Origin: Microbacterium hydrocarbonoxydans
GTDB lineage: Bacteria > Actinomycetota > Actinomycetes > Actinomycetales > Microbacteriaceae
NCBI RefSeq assembly: GCF_900105205.1
Contig: NZ_FNSQ01000005.1
Span: 1,798,001-1,862,000 of the forward strand
Length of the DNA stretch: 64,000 nucleotides
Direction: 5' to 3'
Position numbers and translations under genes: made by a program. The notes beneath the pieces are model-generated. The model was not told the DNA's origin. It saw only the letters and a list, made by a program, of their open reading frames with translations, and made no database searches. Positions 1 to 7,947 of the stretch are shown piece by piece (the stretch's first letter is position 1; every line of letters starts with the position of its first letter).

Positions 1-257
1 CGCTCGATCTCCTCGTCACCGGGGAACTCGGGCTCGTTCTCGGGAGCGATCGTGTTGATGTAGTCGGTGGTTGGGACCATCGGCACGCCCAGGTGCAGCT
101 CCTTGGAGCGCTTGAGCAGGCTGAGCATGATCTCGCGGCCACGACCGTGACCCTTGGCGTCGACGAGCTCGTCGAGCGACTGCTGCCACTCGCCCGTCTC
201 TTCCGGATCGCTGTCGAGGGGGCCCTGGGAGTACGGATCCTGGTCGTGCACAGTCAC
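1..257 (-). CDS. aceE: Pyruvate dehydrogenase E1 component AceE, N-terminal part (truncated by window edge)
   Basis: Only the first 85 or so codons lie in the window; the gene runs off position 1. The protein begins MTVHDQDPYSQ and continues with a stretch ending VPTTDYINTIAPENEPEFPG, which is the conserved N-terminus of the homodimeric, thiamine-diphosphate-dependent E1 of actinobacteria. E1 decarboxylates pyruvate and passes the acetyl group to a lipoylated E2. I chose the GTG start at 257 because AAAGG lies about 8 bases upstream. The catalytic core cannot be checked here. Identity is recognised from sequence; its role is established family knowledge. Confidence 0.9.
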   Translation of the reverse strand, partial: MTVHDQDPYSQGPLDSDPEETGEWQQSLDELVDAKGHGRGREIMLSLLKRSKELHLGVPMVPTTDYINTIAPENEPEFPGDEEIE

Positions 258-410
258 GGGGGAGCCTTTCGTCAAGCTGGCAGGTCATGCCATTGAAACG
301 GGAAGCGACGCGGGCAGCCTTGTCGGCTGTGCACAACGCGTGCCGCCATCAGCCTATCCCCCTTCCACGACATCAGCGCGCATCCGCTCGTCTGTAGAAT
401 GAGGGCACCA

Positions 411-483
411 GGGCCTTTAGCTCAGCTGGTAGAGCGCCACGTTTACACCGTGGATGTCGTCGGTTCGATCCCGGCAGGGCCCA
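411..483 (+). tRNA. tRNA-Val (anticodon TAC)
   Basis: A 73-nt cloverleaf can be folded by eye. The acceptor stem pairs GGGCCTT with AGGGCCC (one G-U), the anticodon stem is CCACG/CGTGG around loop TTTACAC, giving anticodon TAC, and the T arm has GGTTCGATCCC. The discriminator is A483 and no CCA tail is encoded. A TAGAAT hexamer at 395-400 is a plausible -10 element; I do not see a convincing -35. The 258-410 gap upstream separates it from the divergent aceE. Confidence 0.95.
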
Positions 484-517
484 CCGTCACCCGCCCCTCG
501 CGCAGAGCGCAGCTCGC

Positions 518-817
518 CTACTGCGGCACCGCCGGCCACTGCAGGCGGGCGAGGCCGCCGATCGTGAGAGTCCAGCGCCCGTCGTCGCGCAGACAGGTGA
601 GCAGCGTGTGGCCGCATCCGCGGCAGAGCAGGATCAGGCAGGCGTCGTCGAGCTCCGCGACGGCATCCGCCAGCTCCGCGTCGCGCTCGCAGTGAGCGCA
701 CGAGGCGCGGGCCGTGGTCATGTCGGTGCCGAAGAGCTCGAGCAGGAGTCCACCGGCGGCGTTGCCGTCGACCCTGTCGCGATGTCCGGTGTGATGCGTC
801 GTGTGAGGAGTGTCCAT
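518..817 (-). CDS. DUF6510-type small zinc-ribbon protein
   Basis: A 99-residue protein with the N-terminal block VDGNAAGGLLLELFG, which I associate with the DUF6510 family, followed by two CxxC pairs (Cys40/Cys43 and Cys65/Cys68) that probably bind one zinc. Function is unknown. Its ATG overlaps the TGA of the upstream flavin reductase gene (ATGA), so it is the last gene of a three-gene operon with a molybdopterin oxidoreductase, and translation is probably coupled. A role in that redox system (electron transfer, assembly or regulation) is an inference from position only. Confidence 0.75.
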   Translation of the reverse strand: MDTPHTTHHTGHRDRVDGNAAGGLLLELFGTDMTTARASCAHCERDAELADAVAELDDACLILLCRGCGHTLLTCLRDDGRWTLTIGGLARLQWPAVPQ

Positions 818-1542
818 CAGGCGCCTCCGAAGCGCTCGGTGCGGATGCGGTCGGGCGAGTGCCCCGCCGCGACGAGCAGGTCTGCGACGGCCTCCACGAA
901 CCCGGTCGGACCGCACACGTAGACCGCGGGGTTCTCGGACGGCGGGATCGTGGAGGCGAGGATCGTCGCCGCATCCACCCTTCCTGCAGGACGCGCGTAG
1001 CTCGGGGGAGCGGTGCGCGTGTACGCCCAGTCGAGCGCGAAGGAACCGCCCACGAGACCGTCGAGCTCGTCGGCGTAGAAGGCGTCGTCGGGGGAGTGGA
1101 CCGAGTACAGCATCCTCATCGGTGCTGTGCTCGTGGACCCGGCGTGTACGCGGGCCATCGCCAGCAGCGGCACGATGCCGGATCCACCGGCGATCAGCTG
1201 CACCGGTTCCGGGCGGTCGGGGGTCCAGACGAAGTAGGCGCCGATGGGGCCGCGCACCTCGAGCTCATCGCCCGCGCGGACGTCCTCGACGAGATAGGGG
1301 GAGACCTCGCCGTCGGGGACCTCGTCGACGGCGAGCTCGAGGATGTCGGCGTCGCCGGACGACGCGAGCGAGTACGAGCGCACCGCCTGGTAGCCGTCCT
1401 CCGCGGTCAGGCGCACGTCGACGTGCTGGCCGGCGAGGTTGCCCGGCCACCCGTCCACCCGCAGTTCGAGGATGCGGCCGTGCGAGGTGGCGTCGCGGAC
1501 GCCGACCACGCGCGCGACGAGCCAGGTCGACGCCGTCGTCAC
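817..1542 (-). CDS. FAD-binding ferredoxin-NADP reductase-type oxidoreductase
   Basis: A 241-residue flavoprotein of the ferredoxin-NADP+ reductase superfamily. The FAD-binding motif RSYS is at about residues 54-57, the nucleotide-binding motif GGSGIVPLLAM about 40 residues further on, and the CGPTGF motif near the C-terminus. There is no plant-type [2Fe-2S] domain, so it is a stand-alone reductase. It lies between a sulfite-oxidase-like molybdoenzyme and a DUF6510 gene, with start and stop overlaps at both ends (GTGA and ATGA), so the three are co-translated. The likely job is to supply or accept electrons for the molybdoenzyme; this is inferred from the operon. Confidence 0.85.
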   Translation of the reverse strand: MTTASTWLVARVVGVRDATSHGRILELRVDGWPGNLAGQHVDVRLTAEDGYQAVRSYSLASSGDADILELAVDEVPDGEVSPYLVEDVRAGDELEVRGPIGAYFVWTPDRPEPVQLIAGGSGIVPLLAMARVHAGSTSTAPMRMLYSVHSPDDAFYADELDGLVGGSFALDWAYTRTAPPSYARPAGRVDAATILASTIPPSENPAVYVCGPTGFVEAVADLLVAAGHSPDRIRTERFGGA

Positions 1543-2129
1543 CAGTACCGCTCCTCTTTCCACGGATCGCCGTACATGTTGTAGCCGTTCTGCTCCCAGA
1601 ATCCCGGCTCGTCCTTCTCCAGCAGATCCAGGCCGTGCACCCACTTCGCCGACTTCCAGAAGTAGAGGTGGGGCACCAGCAGCCGCGCAGGTCCGCCGTG
1701 TTCGGGGGCGAGAGGCTGACCGTCGAACTCGACGGCGATCCACGCCTTGCCGCCGGTGAGATCGGCCCGCGGCACGTTGGTCGTGTACCCGCCGTAGGAG
1801 AACACCCGGGTGAAGTCTCCGCCACCGGCATCCTGCAGCAGATGATCGAGGGACACGCCCCGCCAGTGGGTGCCGAGCTTCGACCACCGCGTCACGCAGT
1901 GGATGTCGGTCGTGATCGTGTCGACGGGCAGCGCGAGCAGCTCGTCCCACGACCAGGTGCGGCGGATGCCGTCGAGTCCGACGACCACGAACTCCCAGGT
2001 GTCGGTGTCGATCCTCGGGGTGGGACCTGCTGAGAGGACCGGGAAGTCCTCGGTCAGGTACTGCCCGGGAGGCAGGCGGTCGTCGGACTCGCGTCTGCGT
2101 GCTCCGAAGCCGCGGGAGATCACTGCCAT
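1539..2129 (-). CDS. Sulfite oxidase-like molybdopterin-dependent oxidoreductase
   Basis: A 196-residue protein with the oxidoreductase molybdopterin-binding fold of the SUOX/MsrP family. The motif DIHCVTRWSKLG places the probable molybdenum-ligating cysteine at Cys78, and GGYTTN and HGGPARLLVPHLYFWKSAKW are other family blocks. No signal peptide or Tat motif is seen, so unlike MsrP it should be cytoplasmic. The substrate is unknown. The ATG at 2129 follows AAGGAAAGAAGG. It leads the operon with a flavin reductase (GTGA overlap) and a DUF6510 protein. Confidence 0.88.
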   Translation of the reverse strand: MAVISRGFGARRRESDDRLPPGQYLTEDFPVLSAGPTPRIDTDTWEFVVVGLDGIRRTWSWDELLALPVDTITTDIHCVTRWSKLGTHWRGVSLDHLLQDAGGGDFTRVFSYGGYTTNVPRADLTGGKAWIAVEFDGQPLAPEHGGPARLLVPHLYFWKSAKWVHGLDLLEKDEPGFWEQNGYNMYGDPWKEERYW

Positions 2130-2249
2130 GATCGCCTTCTTTCCTTGGGGGAGAGCACCGATTCTAGGGGGAGGAGAGCGGGTCGCGCAGGTGTCGCGGA
2201 TGCGATCCGGGGACTGTCGTGTCGGCGTCAGAGACGCGAAGATGGTCGC

Positions 2250-2612
2250 ATGACAGCGAACGGGGACATGATCCAGGTCGACAGCCCACCCAGCGGCACC
2301 GGATGCGTCGAATGCGAGGCCACGGGATCGTGGTGGGTGCACCTTCGCCGCTGTGCGGCGTGCGGGCACATCGGATGCTGCGACGACTCGCTCGGCACCC
2401 ACGCCACGCACCACTGGAAGGAGAGCGGCCATGCCGTGATCCAGAGCTTCGAACCCGGCGAGGACTGGTTCTGGGACTACCGCGACGAGACGACGTTCGA
2501 GGGACCGGCGCTCGCCGAGCCGACGAGCCATCCGCTCTCCCAGACGGTCCCCGGTCCTGCGGACCGCCTCCCCGCCGACTGGCTCCAGATCCTGGAGAGC
2601 CGCGCTCGGTGA
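2250..2612 (+). CDS. UBP-type zinc finger domain protein
   Basis: A 120-residue protein made almost entirely of a ZnF-UBP domain: C19xxC22, C35xxC38, Cys43 and the His cluster THATHHWKESGH at residues 50-61. In eukaryotes this fold binds ubiquitin C-termini; bacterial stand-alone copies have no established function. The start at 2250 is chosen because the region upstream is the divergent promoter of the molybdoenzyme operon; a longer reading from 2145 is unlikely. It is followed after 47 nt by an alpha/beta hydrolase on the same strand and may share a transcript with it. Confidence 0.82.
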   Translation: MTANGDMIQVDSPPSGTGCVECEATGSWWVHLRRCAACGHIGCCDDSLGTHATHHWKESGHAVIQSFEPGEDWFWDYRDETTFEGPALAEPTSHPLSQTVPGPADRLPADWLQILESRAR

Positions 2613-2659
2613 CAGGCTTGCGTTCGCTGCCGTCCCGCGCAGGCAGAGAGGAGGGTGCA

Positions 2660-3439
2660 GTGCGTCACCGTGATCGACTCGACACCGCGCGGCGCCTCAC
2701 GGTGCAGGGCCTCCACTTTCGGGTGATCGAGAGCCGACCGGACGACGGCGGCGAGACCCTTGTGCTGATCCACGGGATCGGCATGTCCCACCGCTACCTC
2801 GCTCGCCTGCACGAGGCGCTCGCCCGATCCACCAGGGTCGTCTCTCTCGACCTCCCCGGCTTCGGCGGCCTCCCCAAGCCGTCCGACGACGTCGACATCG
2901 TGCGGATGGCGAGAGCCGTGGTGCGGGTGCTGGCAGGGGTGTGCACGGGACCCGTGGTGATCGTCGGGCACTCGATGGGAGCGCAGTGGGCGATCGAGAC
3001 GGTGCTGCAGGGTGCGGCACCGGTGACCGGGGTGGTGGTGATCGGTCCGGTCGTCGACGACGCGCACCGCTCACTCGGTGCCCAGGCGGTCGGGCTCGCC
3101 CGCGACACCCTCGGGGAGTCGCTGCCGACGAACTGGATCGTGTTCAGCGACTACGTGCGGAGCGGACCTCGGTGGTACCTGCGGCAGGTGCGGCATATGC
3201 TGCGTTACCCGACGGAGGACAGGATCCGCCACCTCGACGTGCCCGTCCTCGTGCTCCGCGGCGCGAAGGACCCCGTCGCGGGTCCGTCGTGGAGTCGGCG
3301 ACTCGCGGCGAGCGCCCGCAGCGCACAGCTGGTGGAGATCTCCGGACGCCATCATGTCGTGCAGCGCTCCGCGCCGGCTGACGTGGCCGCGGTGATCCTG
3401 GAGCAGGCCGCGAGGTGGCGGACGCACCCGCACGGATAG
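2660..3439 (+). CDS. Alpha/beta-fold hydrolase
   Basis: A 259-residue cytosolic hydrolase. The oxyanion-hole motif HGIG is at residues 38-41, the nucleophile elbow GHSMG puts Ser105 as nucleophile, Asp in RGAKDPVAG is the likely acid, and the His of SGRHHVV the base. It has the cap region expected between strands 6 and 7. The substrate cannot be told from sequence. The GTG start at 2660 is preceded by GAGAGGAGG; the reading frame is open further upstream but without a better ribosome site. Confidence 0.85.
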   Translation: MRHRDRLDTARRLTVQGLHFRVIESRPDDGGETLVLIHGIGMSHRYLARLHEALARSTRVVSLDLPGFGGLPKPSDDVDIVRMARAVVRVLAGVCTGPVVIVGHSMGAQWAIETVLQGAAPVTGVVVIGPVVDDAHRSLGAQAVGLARDTLGESLPTNWIVFSDYVRSGPRWYLRQVRHMLRYPTEDRIRHLDVPVLVLRGAKDPVAGPSWSRRLAASARSAQLVEISGRHHVVQRSAPADVAAVILEQAARWRTHPHG

Positions 3440-3607
3440 CGTCGCACTCGCGACCGCGTCAAGACCCTGCGGCTCGGGCAGTGTCTCGACGCATCCTCGG
3501 CGCATGACCAGCGCACACGAGGAGCAGCGGGGCACGGACCCCGTCGCGGAGTACATCGACGAGCGGATGCCGGAGCTGATCGACCGCGATCGACCCTCAG
3601 GTCCACC

Positions 3608-4174
3608 TCAGCGCAGCACGCGCCGGACGGCGCTCACGAGGAGAGCGCCCGCCAACACCCACGGGCCGACCACGATGATGGGATCGAGCCACGCGTGTCG
3701 CAGGTCGAGGCGACCGCGGCCGAACCGCGAGGCGATCGGGCGATGATCCGCCTCGGCCATCACCCCGGTGAGGGTGATCGGATCATCCGGGCGTCGCGTG
3801 AGCAGCGACCGCGCATGCGCGGTCACCGCATCCACTCGGTCGCCGAGCACGAGGAGCAGCCAGCGCGCGTTCTTGGTCTCGCTGAACCGGTCGTACGCGA
3901 TGCGGCGGATGGCGCCCGAGAGGCCGTGCAGCGGCTGCGCCGTGCCGAACACCGGAGGGAGCATCGAGTGCTCGATCGACTTCTCCCGATGCGGGTCCTC
4001 GTCCTGTCTCTCCGGGAACTCCCACCGCGCCCCCGTGTCCGGCAGGTCATCGCGCTGCTGCCAGGTCCGTCGATGCTCGGGGGCGAGGTCCGTGCCCCAT
4101 CCGGGGATCCGGTCGCGGAGCTCCTCCTCGGAGGGTGCGAGCTGCGGTCCTTCCGCCTTGTACGGCATGGTCAT
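3608..4174 (-). CDS. Hypothetical protein with C-terminal membrane anchor
   Basis: A 188-residue protein I do not recognise. The first 150 residues are hydrophilic and charged; a single hydrophobic segment near residues 162-180 (IIVVGPWVLAGALLVSAV) would anchor it at the C-terminus with its bulk in the cytoplasm. Its ATG overlaps the TGA of the zinc alcohol dehydrogenase gene (ATGA), so it is made with that enzyme. The neighbours, a Mn catalase and a glutathione-independent-type dehydrogenase, suggest a stress function, which is inference only. Confidence 0.7.
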   Translation of the reverse strand: MTMPYKAEGPQLAPSEEELRDRIPGWGTDLAPEHRRTWQQRDDLPDTGARWEFPERQDEDPHREKSIEHSMLPPVFGTAQPLHGLSGAIRRIAYDRFSETKNARWLLLVLGDRVDAVTAHARSLLTRRPDDPITLTGVMAEADHRPIASRFGRGRLDLRHAWLDPIIVVGPWVLAGALLVSAVRRVLR

Positions 4175-5319
4175 TCCTCTCCGACGACGATGAGCGGCTT
4201 GATGCAGTCGTCCAACTTGGACGAGAACACGTGATAGGCCTCGGCGATGTGCTCCAGCGGGAAGCGATGGGTGAGCAGTTCGCCCGGACGCACGTGCCCC
4301 TCTCGGATGTGGTCGAGCAGGCGCGGCCACTGTCGCTTGACCGGAGCCTGGTTGGCTCTGACCGTCAGCCCCTTGTTCACGATGTCGCCCAGCCGCACCG
4401 CAGAGGGCAGCGGTCCGTAGGCGCCGATGAGGGAGACGGTGCCGCCCTTGCGCACGGAGTCGATGGCCCAGTTGACGGCGACGGGGGATCCGCCCTGCAG
4501 CTTGAGCTTGGCGCCGGTGAGGTGCTGCACGACGCTGCCGTCGGCCTCGGCACCCACCGCGTCGATCACGACGTCGGCGCCCAGATGGCCCGTCGCCTTC
4601 TTCAGCGCGACGACGATGTCTGCGACCTCGGCGAGGTGGATCGTCTCCGCGAACGCGAAGGTGCGCGCCTTCTCGAGCCGGTAGTCGATGTGGTCGACCA
4701 CGATCACCCGGCCCGCCCCGAGGAACCAGGCAGACCGCGCGGCCGCGAGGCCGACCGGACCGGCCCCGAACACGACCACCGTGTCGCGAGGCGCGATGTC
4801 CGCGAGCTGGGCGCCGAAGTATCCGGTGGAGAACGCGTCCGTGAGCGTCAGAGCATCCTCGGAGCTCAACCACTCGGGGATGACCGATGGACCGACATCC
4901 GCGAACGGCACGCGCACGAACTCGGCCTGGCCGCCGTCGTACCCGCCGGTGCTGTGCGAGTACCCGTAGATGCCACCCACGGCCGTCGCGTTCGGGTTCA
5001 CGTTGTGGCAGTTCGAGAACAGGCCGCGGCTGCAGAAGTAGCACGACCCGCAGTAGATGTTGAAGGGCACCATCACGCGGTCGCCGCGCTTCAGGGTCTG
5101 CACCGACGAGCCCACCTCCTCGACGATGCCCACGATCTCGTGACCGAAGGTATGGCCGATGCGGGTGTCCGGCATCATGCCGTGGAACAGGTGCAGGTCG
5201 GAGCCGCAGACCGCGGCCCTGGTCACCCGGACGATGGCATCGTTCGGATGCTGGATACGAGGCTCCGGCTTCTCCTCGACGCGGATCTTGTACGGTCCGC
5301 GGTACGCCATCGCCTTCAT
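4171..5319 (-). CDS. Zinc-dependent alcohol dehydrogenase (formaldehyde-dehydrogenase-like)
   Basis: A 382-residue medium-chain dehydrogenase. Cys38 (VCGSDLH) and His60-Glu61 (GHE) are catalytic zinc ligands; Cys90, Cys93, Cys96 and Cys104 form the structural zinc site. The Rossmann motif is GAGPVGLAAA and is followed by a VVDHIDYRLEKA segment favouring NAD. The layout resembles glutathione-independent formaldehyde dehydrogenases and threonine-dehydrogenase-like enzymes; the real substrate is unknown. It has no Shine-Dalgarno of its own: its ATG overlaps the stop of a 12-codon ORF that has one, so translation is probably coupled to that leader. Confidence 0.86.
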   Translation of the reverse strand: MKAMAYRGPYKIRVEEKPEPRIQHPNDAIVRVTRAAVCGSDLHLFHGMMPDTRIGHTFGHEIVGIVEEVGSSVQTLKRGDRVMVPFNIYCGSCYFCSRGLFSNCHNVNPNATAVGGIYGYSHSTGGYDGGQAEFVRVPFADVGPSVIPEWLSSEDALTLTDAFSTGYFGAQLADIAPRDTVVVFGAGPVGLAAARSAWFLGAGRVIVVDHIDYRLEKARTFAFAETIHLAEVADIVVALKKATGHLGADVVIDAVGAEADGSVVQHLTGAKLKLQGGSPVAVNWAIDSVRKGGTVSLIGAYGPLPSAVRLGDIVNKGLTVRANQAPVKRQWPRLLDHIREGHVRPGELLTHRFPLEHIAEAYHVFSSKLDDCIKPLIVVGEE

Positions 5320-5354
5320 GCGCGCGCCCCCGTCCGTGGGTGGAACGTGGTCAT
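5316..5354 (-). CDS. Twelve-residue leader peptide upstream of the alcohol dehydrogenase
   Basis: The sequence reads ATG to TGA for the peptide MTTFHPRTGARA. It has the only good ribosome site in this region (GAAGGAGAG ending 7 bases before the ATG), and its TGA overlaps the ATG of the alcohol dehydrogenase. No start codon in the dehydrogenase frame lies near that ribosome site. The likely role is to load ribosomes that then restart on the dehydrogenase, possibly as a sensing leader. Too short for any family assignment. Confidence 0.55.
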   Translation of the reverse strand: MTTFHPRTGARA

Positions 5355-5404
5355 CGTGATGCTCTCCTTCTCGTGGTCGACGGGTGCTGCCGCGTGACGC
5401 TCTG

Positions 5405-5441
5405 CCGGTCGGGGCCACCCCGCAGCGGCGGCCCCGACCGG
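5405..5441 (-). terminator. Hairpin between Mn catalase and alcohol dehydrogenase genes
   Basis: CCGGTCGGGGCC pairs perfectly with GGCCCCGACCGG (12 bp) around a 13-nt loop. It lies in the gap between catalase stop (5453) and the leader peptide (5354), so it may end or attenuate catalase transcription. No T tract follows, so termination is not certain; a processing or stability element is possible. Confidence 0.5.
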
Positions 5442-5452
5442 ACGTCGCGGTC

Positions 5453-6334
5453 TCACTCCTTGTGGGTCATGTCCTGCACGGCGCCGGCCACCTTCTCGAC
5501 GACGTTCGGCAGCTCGGTGGTGCCGTAGAAGCGCGCATCCGGATGGGTGGGCGGCGGCATGGTCGCCGTCGTCGTGGGGCCTTCGTGGTAGCTGAACTCG
5601 CCGTGTCCGTCTGGCGTCGGACCGCTCGCCCAGGTGCCTTCGGCGGCGGCAGCACCATCGCTGAAGTTGAGGTACTGGTACGACACCTCGCGGTGCTCCT
5701 TCGATAGCGGGAAGTTGCTCGGCACGGGCAGCGTCTCCGCCCCCTCGGACTTGAGCTCCTCGACGGCCGCCAGCCACTGGTTCTGGTGCATCGTGTCGCG
5801 GGCGAGCAGGAAGCCGAGCATGTCCCGGACTCCGTGGTCGTCGGTCATGTGATAGAGCCGGGCCACCTGCACTCGGCCCTGCATCTCGGCGTTCGCGTTG
5901 GCCGTGAAGTCGGCCAGCAGATTGCCGCTCGACGTGATGTACGACCCCTGCCAGGGGTTGCCGTTGCTGTCGACGGGTCGGGCGCCGGCGCCGGCGACGA
6001 TGCCCTGCTGGACGTCGGTGCCGCCGATGATCGCGGCGACCGTCGGGTCGTCCTGAACGGCATCCTCGGTGATCCCCAGCGGGGACTTCTCGAGCAGCTG
6101 CGCGATCATGACGGCGAGCATCTCGACGTGACCCATCTCCTCGGCGCCGATGCCGAAGACCAGATCCCGGTACTTGCCGGGGATGTGCATGTTCCAGGCT
6201 TGGAACTGATACTGCATGGCCACGGTGATCTCGCCGTACTGACCGCCGAGCACCTCCTGGAGCTTTCGTGCGTAGACGGCATCCGGTGCATCGGGTGTGG
6301 CCGCGAACTGGAGTTCCTGACGATGGAAGAACAT
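5453..6334 (-). CDS. Manganese (non-heme) catalase
   Basis: A 293-residue dimanganese catalase that splits hydrogen peroxide to water and oxygen. The ligand pattern matches the family: Glu35 (YGEITVAMQY), Glu66 and His69 (GAEEMGHVEM), Glu150 (NANAEMQGR) and His183 (DTMHQNQW). It is soluble and without signal peptide. The 191-nt gap at 6335-6525 is its promoter region, divergent from a small hypothetical gene. Downstream on the same strand are a leader peptide, an alcohol dehydrogenase and a membrane-anchored protein. Length and motifs are complete. Confidence 0.93.
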   Translation of the reverse strand: MFFHRQELQFAATPDAPDAVYARKLQEVLGGQYGEITVAMQYQFQAWNMHIPGKYRDLVFGIGAEEMGHVEMLAVMIAQLLEKSPLGITEDAVQDDPTVAAIIGGTDVQQGIVAGAGARPVDSNGNPWQGSYITSSGNLLADFTANANAEMQGRVQVARLYHMTDDHGVRDMLGFLLARDTMHQNQWLAAVEELKSEGAETLPVPSNFPLSKEHREVSYQYLNFSDGAAAAEGTWASGPTPDGHGEFSYHEGPTTTATMPPPTHPDARFYGTTELPNVVEKVAGAVQDMTHKE

Positions 6335-6525
6335 GTCTGCCTCTCTGATCGGTTCTGGATGGATGCCCAGGCAAACCGTTCGGCGCTCGGTCCGATAAGG
6401 GCTTTCCATCTGCAGGATCGGCGAGGATAATCCGCGCGGGCCGCGCGAGACCGCTCTCTGCCTCGCGCTTCCCTGATGTGTCAAGACCCCAGATCGACCG
6501 GCGGTGGCGGTCGTAGCGTGCGGGC

Positions 6526-6855
6526 ATGAAACACGTGACGTATGGCGAGAAGTCCCTGTTCATGGGCGACGATGCCGCCGACGTGCTCCTCGAGTACGCC
6601 AGGGTCGTCGCCGACACCGGGAAGGCGGACACGGTCACCCTGCGCTCGATCAGTCCGGACGGCAACACGGTGGAGGCGTCGTTGCTGTTGAACGTGAGCA
6701 CGGTACTGATGACCGAGTCCACGCACTCGGACGTAGAGCCGCCGGACAACTCGGCGAGTGTGGAGGACATCCGAGAACGGATCGAGCGGCCGGCGGCGAT
6801 GCCTGCGGAGGAGGCCTGGGACCGCCCGGACTACGATGCCACCGCCACGCTCTGA
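6526..6855 (+). CDS. Hypothetical protein, 109 residues
   Basis: Begins MKHVTYGEKSLFMGDDAADVLLEYARVVADTG. It is acidic and soluble, without recognisable motif. A run NTVEASLLLNVSTVLMTEST resembles the edge-strand and helix pattern of a small alpha/beta fold. It is transcribed alone, divergently from the Mn catalase, and ends about 107 nt before the flagellar sigma gene. I know similar short proteins only as uncharacterised actinobacterial ORFs. Confidence 0.65.
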   Translation: MKHVTYGEKSLFMGDDAADVLLEYARVVADTGKADTVTLRSISPDGNTVEASLLLNVSTVLMTESTHSDVEPPDNSASVEDIRERIERPAAMPAEEAWDRPDYDATATL

Positions 6856-6962
6856 CCCGCACGGGCGTTAGGCCCCGAATTCGTATGGCCGTTTTTTACT
6901 CATAAACGCGAACTTCGTGCTAGCTTCACTCGTAAAACAGTTGATCTAGCTACGGAGTCGCA

Positions 6963-7832
6963 TTGCTGAGTAATACTGCGGTTTCTACTGATTCCGGACA
7001 AGCTGCCACGCCGGCGCCCACGCCTGATCAGCTGGCTCGCGAGAACATGCCGCTGGCCACGTTCCTCGCGGTCGAGAAGGCTCGCTCGGCAACACATCTC
7101 GACCTCGACGATCTGCTCTCGGCCGCCCGCCTGGGTCTCGCCCGTGCGGCGCTGTCTTACGATGCATCCCGCGGCATCCCGTTCGGCGCTTTCGCGAGCA
7201 GTCAGATCAACTGGGCGATGCTCTCGGAGATGCGCAGAGCCGACCCCGCAGGCGAGCGCGGCCGCGACAAGATCGAGCGCGTGCGCGTGGCCGCCGAGAC
7301 ACTGCTCGCGAGGACGGGTCGCCCCGCGACGACAGCCGAGCTCGCGCGGGAGTCGGGGCTCTCGGTCGACGCGGTCGGCGAGATGCTGCAGCTCGACGAG
7401 ATGGTGCGCACGGCGATCAGCTTCGAAGAGCACTTCGACGTGGAAACGGGCCGTCAGGCCGCCGATCTCACCGACAGCGTCATCCTCCCTGAGCATGCCG
7501 TCGAGCAGTCCGAGACGCGAGCGATGGTGAACCGGATCGTCGACGCGCTTCCGGCCGCGATGCAGCAGGTGGTGCGCGGCATCTACCTCGAAGACCGCAT
7601 GGTCAAGGACATCGCCGAAGAGCTCGCGGTCAGTCACGCCTACGTCTCGAAGCTGCGCTCACGGGGACTCGCCCTGATGCGCGAGGCGATGGAGGCCTGG
7701 GAGGACGGCACGACCGGCGACCGATCGACCAAGGCGAAGGCGGAGTTCTTCGAGGCGCTGTTCGGCCCGCTGCCCGTAGAACTCGGCACTCGCGACGGCG
7801 ACCGCACTCGCGGCCTTCTCGCCGCCGTGTGA
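6963..7832 (+). CDS. FliA/WhiG-family sigma factor, first copy
   Basis: A 289-residue sigma factor of the SigD/FliA/WhiG type. Region 2 is LDLDDLLSAARLGLARAALSYDASRG with the -10-reading helix ending INWAMLSEMRR; region 3 spans about residues 110-150; region 4 helix-turn-helix is MVKDIAEELAVSHAYVSKLRSRG. The C-terminus carries an extra tail with AEFFEALFG. The start is TTG at 6963 with TACGGAG upstream; the SD contains ACGGA, the CsrA-type core. The AT-rich 6880-6960 stretch is its promoter region. It opens the flagellar locus and probably reads the GTTAC-N15/16-CGCGATAGT promoters. A paralogue closes the locus at 34892. Confidence 0.88.
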   Translation: MLSNTAVSTDSGQAATPAPTPDQLARENMPLATFLAVEKARSATHLDLDDLLSAARLGLARAALSYDASRGIPFGAFASSQINWAMLSEMRRADPAGERGRDKIERVRVAAETLLARTGRPATTAELARESGLSVDAVGEMLQLDEMVRTAISFEEHFDVETGRQAADLTDSVILPEHAVEQSETRAMVNRIVDALPAAMQQVVRGIYLEDRMVKDIAEELAVSHAYVSKLRSRGLALMREAMEAWEDGTTGDRSTKAKAEFFEALFGPLPVELGTRDGDRTRGLLAAV

Positions 7833-7859
7833 GGCAGCCCAGATTCTTCTGGATCGGTG

Positions 7860-7888
7860 GTTACGCCGCCGACGCTTGTCGCGAATGT
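7860..7888 (+). promoter_or_regulatory. Flagellar sigma promoter of fliC
   Basis: GTTAC (7860-7864), 15-nt spacer, CGCGAATGT (7880-7888). It is the same arrangement as five other flagellar promoters in this window, except that the last four bases of the -10 read ATGT, not TAGT. Expected transcription start is near 7895. Confidence 0.75.
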
Positions 7889-7898
7889 CGGTTGTGCA

Positions 7899-7940
7899 GG
7901 CCCACGGATGGGCCCGCATCCAGCCCCATAACCACGGAGG
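7899..7940 (+). promoter_or_regulatory. Probable CsrA-binding leader of fliC mRNA
   Basis: A 5-bp hairpin GGCCC/GGGCC (7899-7914) presents loop ACGGAT, and the Shine-Dalgarno ACGGAGG (7934-7940) repeats the ANGGA core 8 bases before the ATG. Two CsrA sites, one on the SD, is the layout known for Bacillus hag mRNA. CsrA (30066) and its antagonist FliW (33233) are in the same locus. Confidence 0.7.
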
Positions 7941-7947
7941 AATTCTC

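Noticed and set aside
411..483. tRNA-Val as an integration site for a mobile element
   Set aside because: No integrase, direct repeat or change in composition is seen next to the tRNA.
810..2033. Large Arg-rich ORF opposite the molybdoenzyme operon, and similar long ORFs over fliK, flhA, glnE and others
   Set aside because: High GC gives open antisense frames. They lack ribosome sites, are Arg/Ala-rich or low-complexity, and lie fully over genes with clear family motifs.
3504..3746. An 80-residue + strand ORF (MTSAHEEQRGTDPVAEYIDE...)
   Set aside because: Its second half overlaps the convergent 3608-4174 gene, no strong ribosome site precedes it, and the end becomes Arg/Pro-rich. The first 30 codons look coding-like, but evidence is too weak; it remains unconfirmed.
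6890..6945. A sigma-70 promoter for the first sigma gene (TTTACT and TAGCTT)
   Set aside because: The two hexamers are 20 nt apart, too far for a standard promoter; only the AT-rich nature of the gap is noted.
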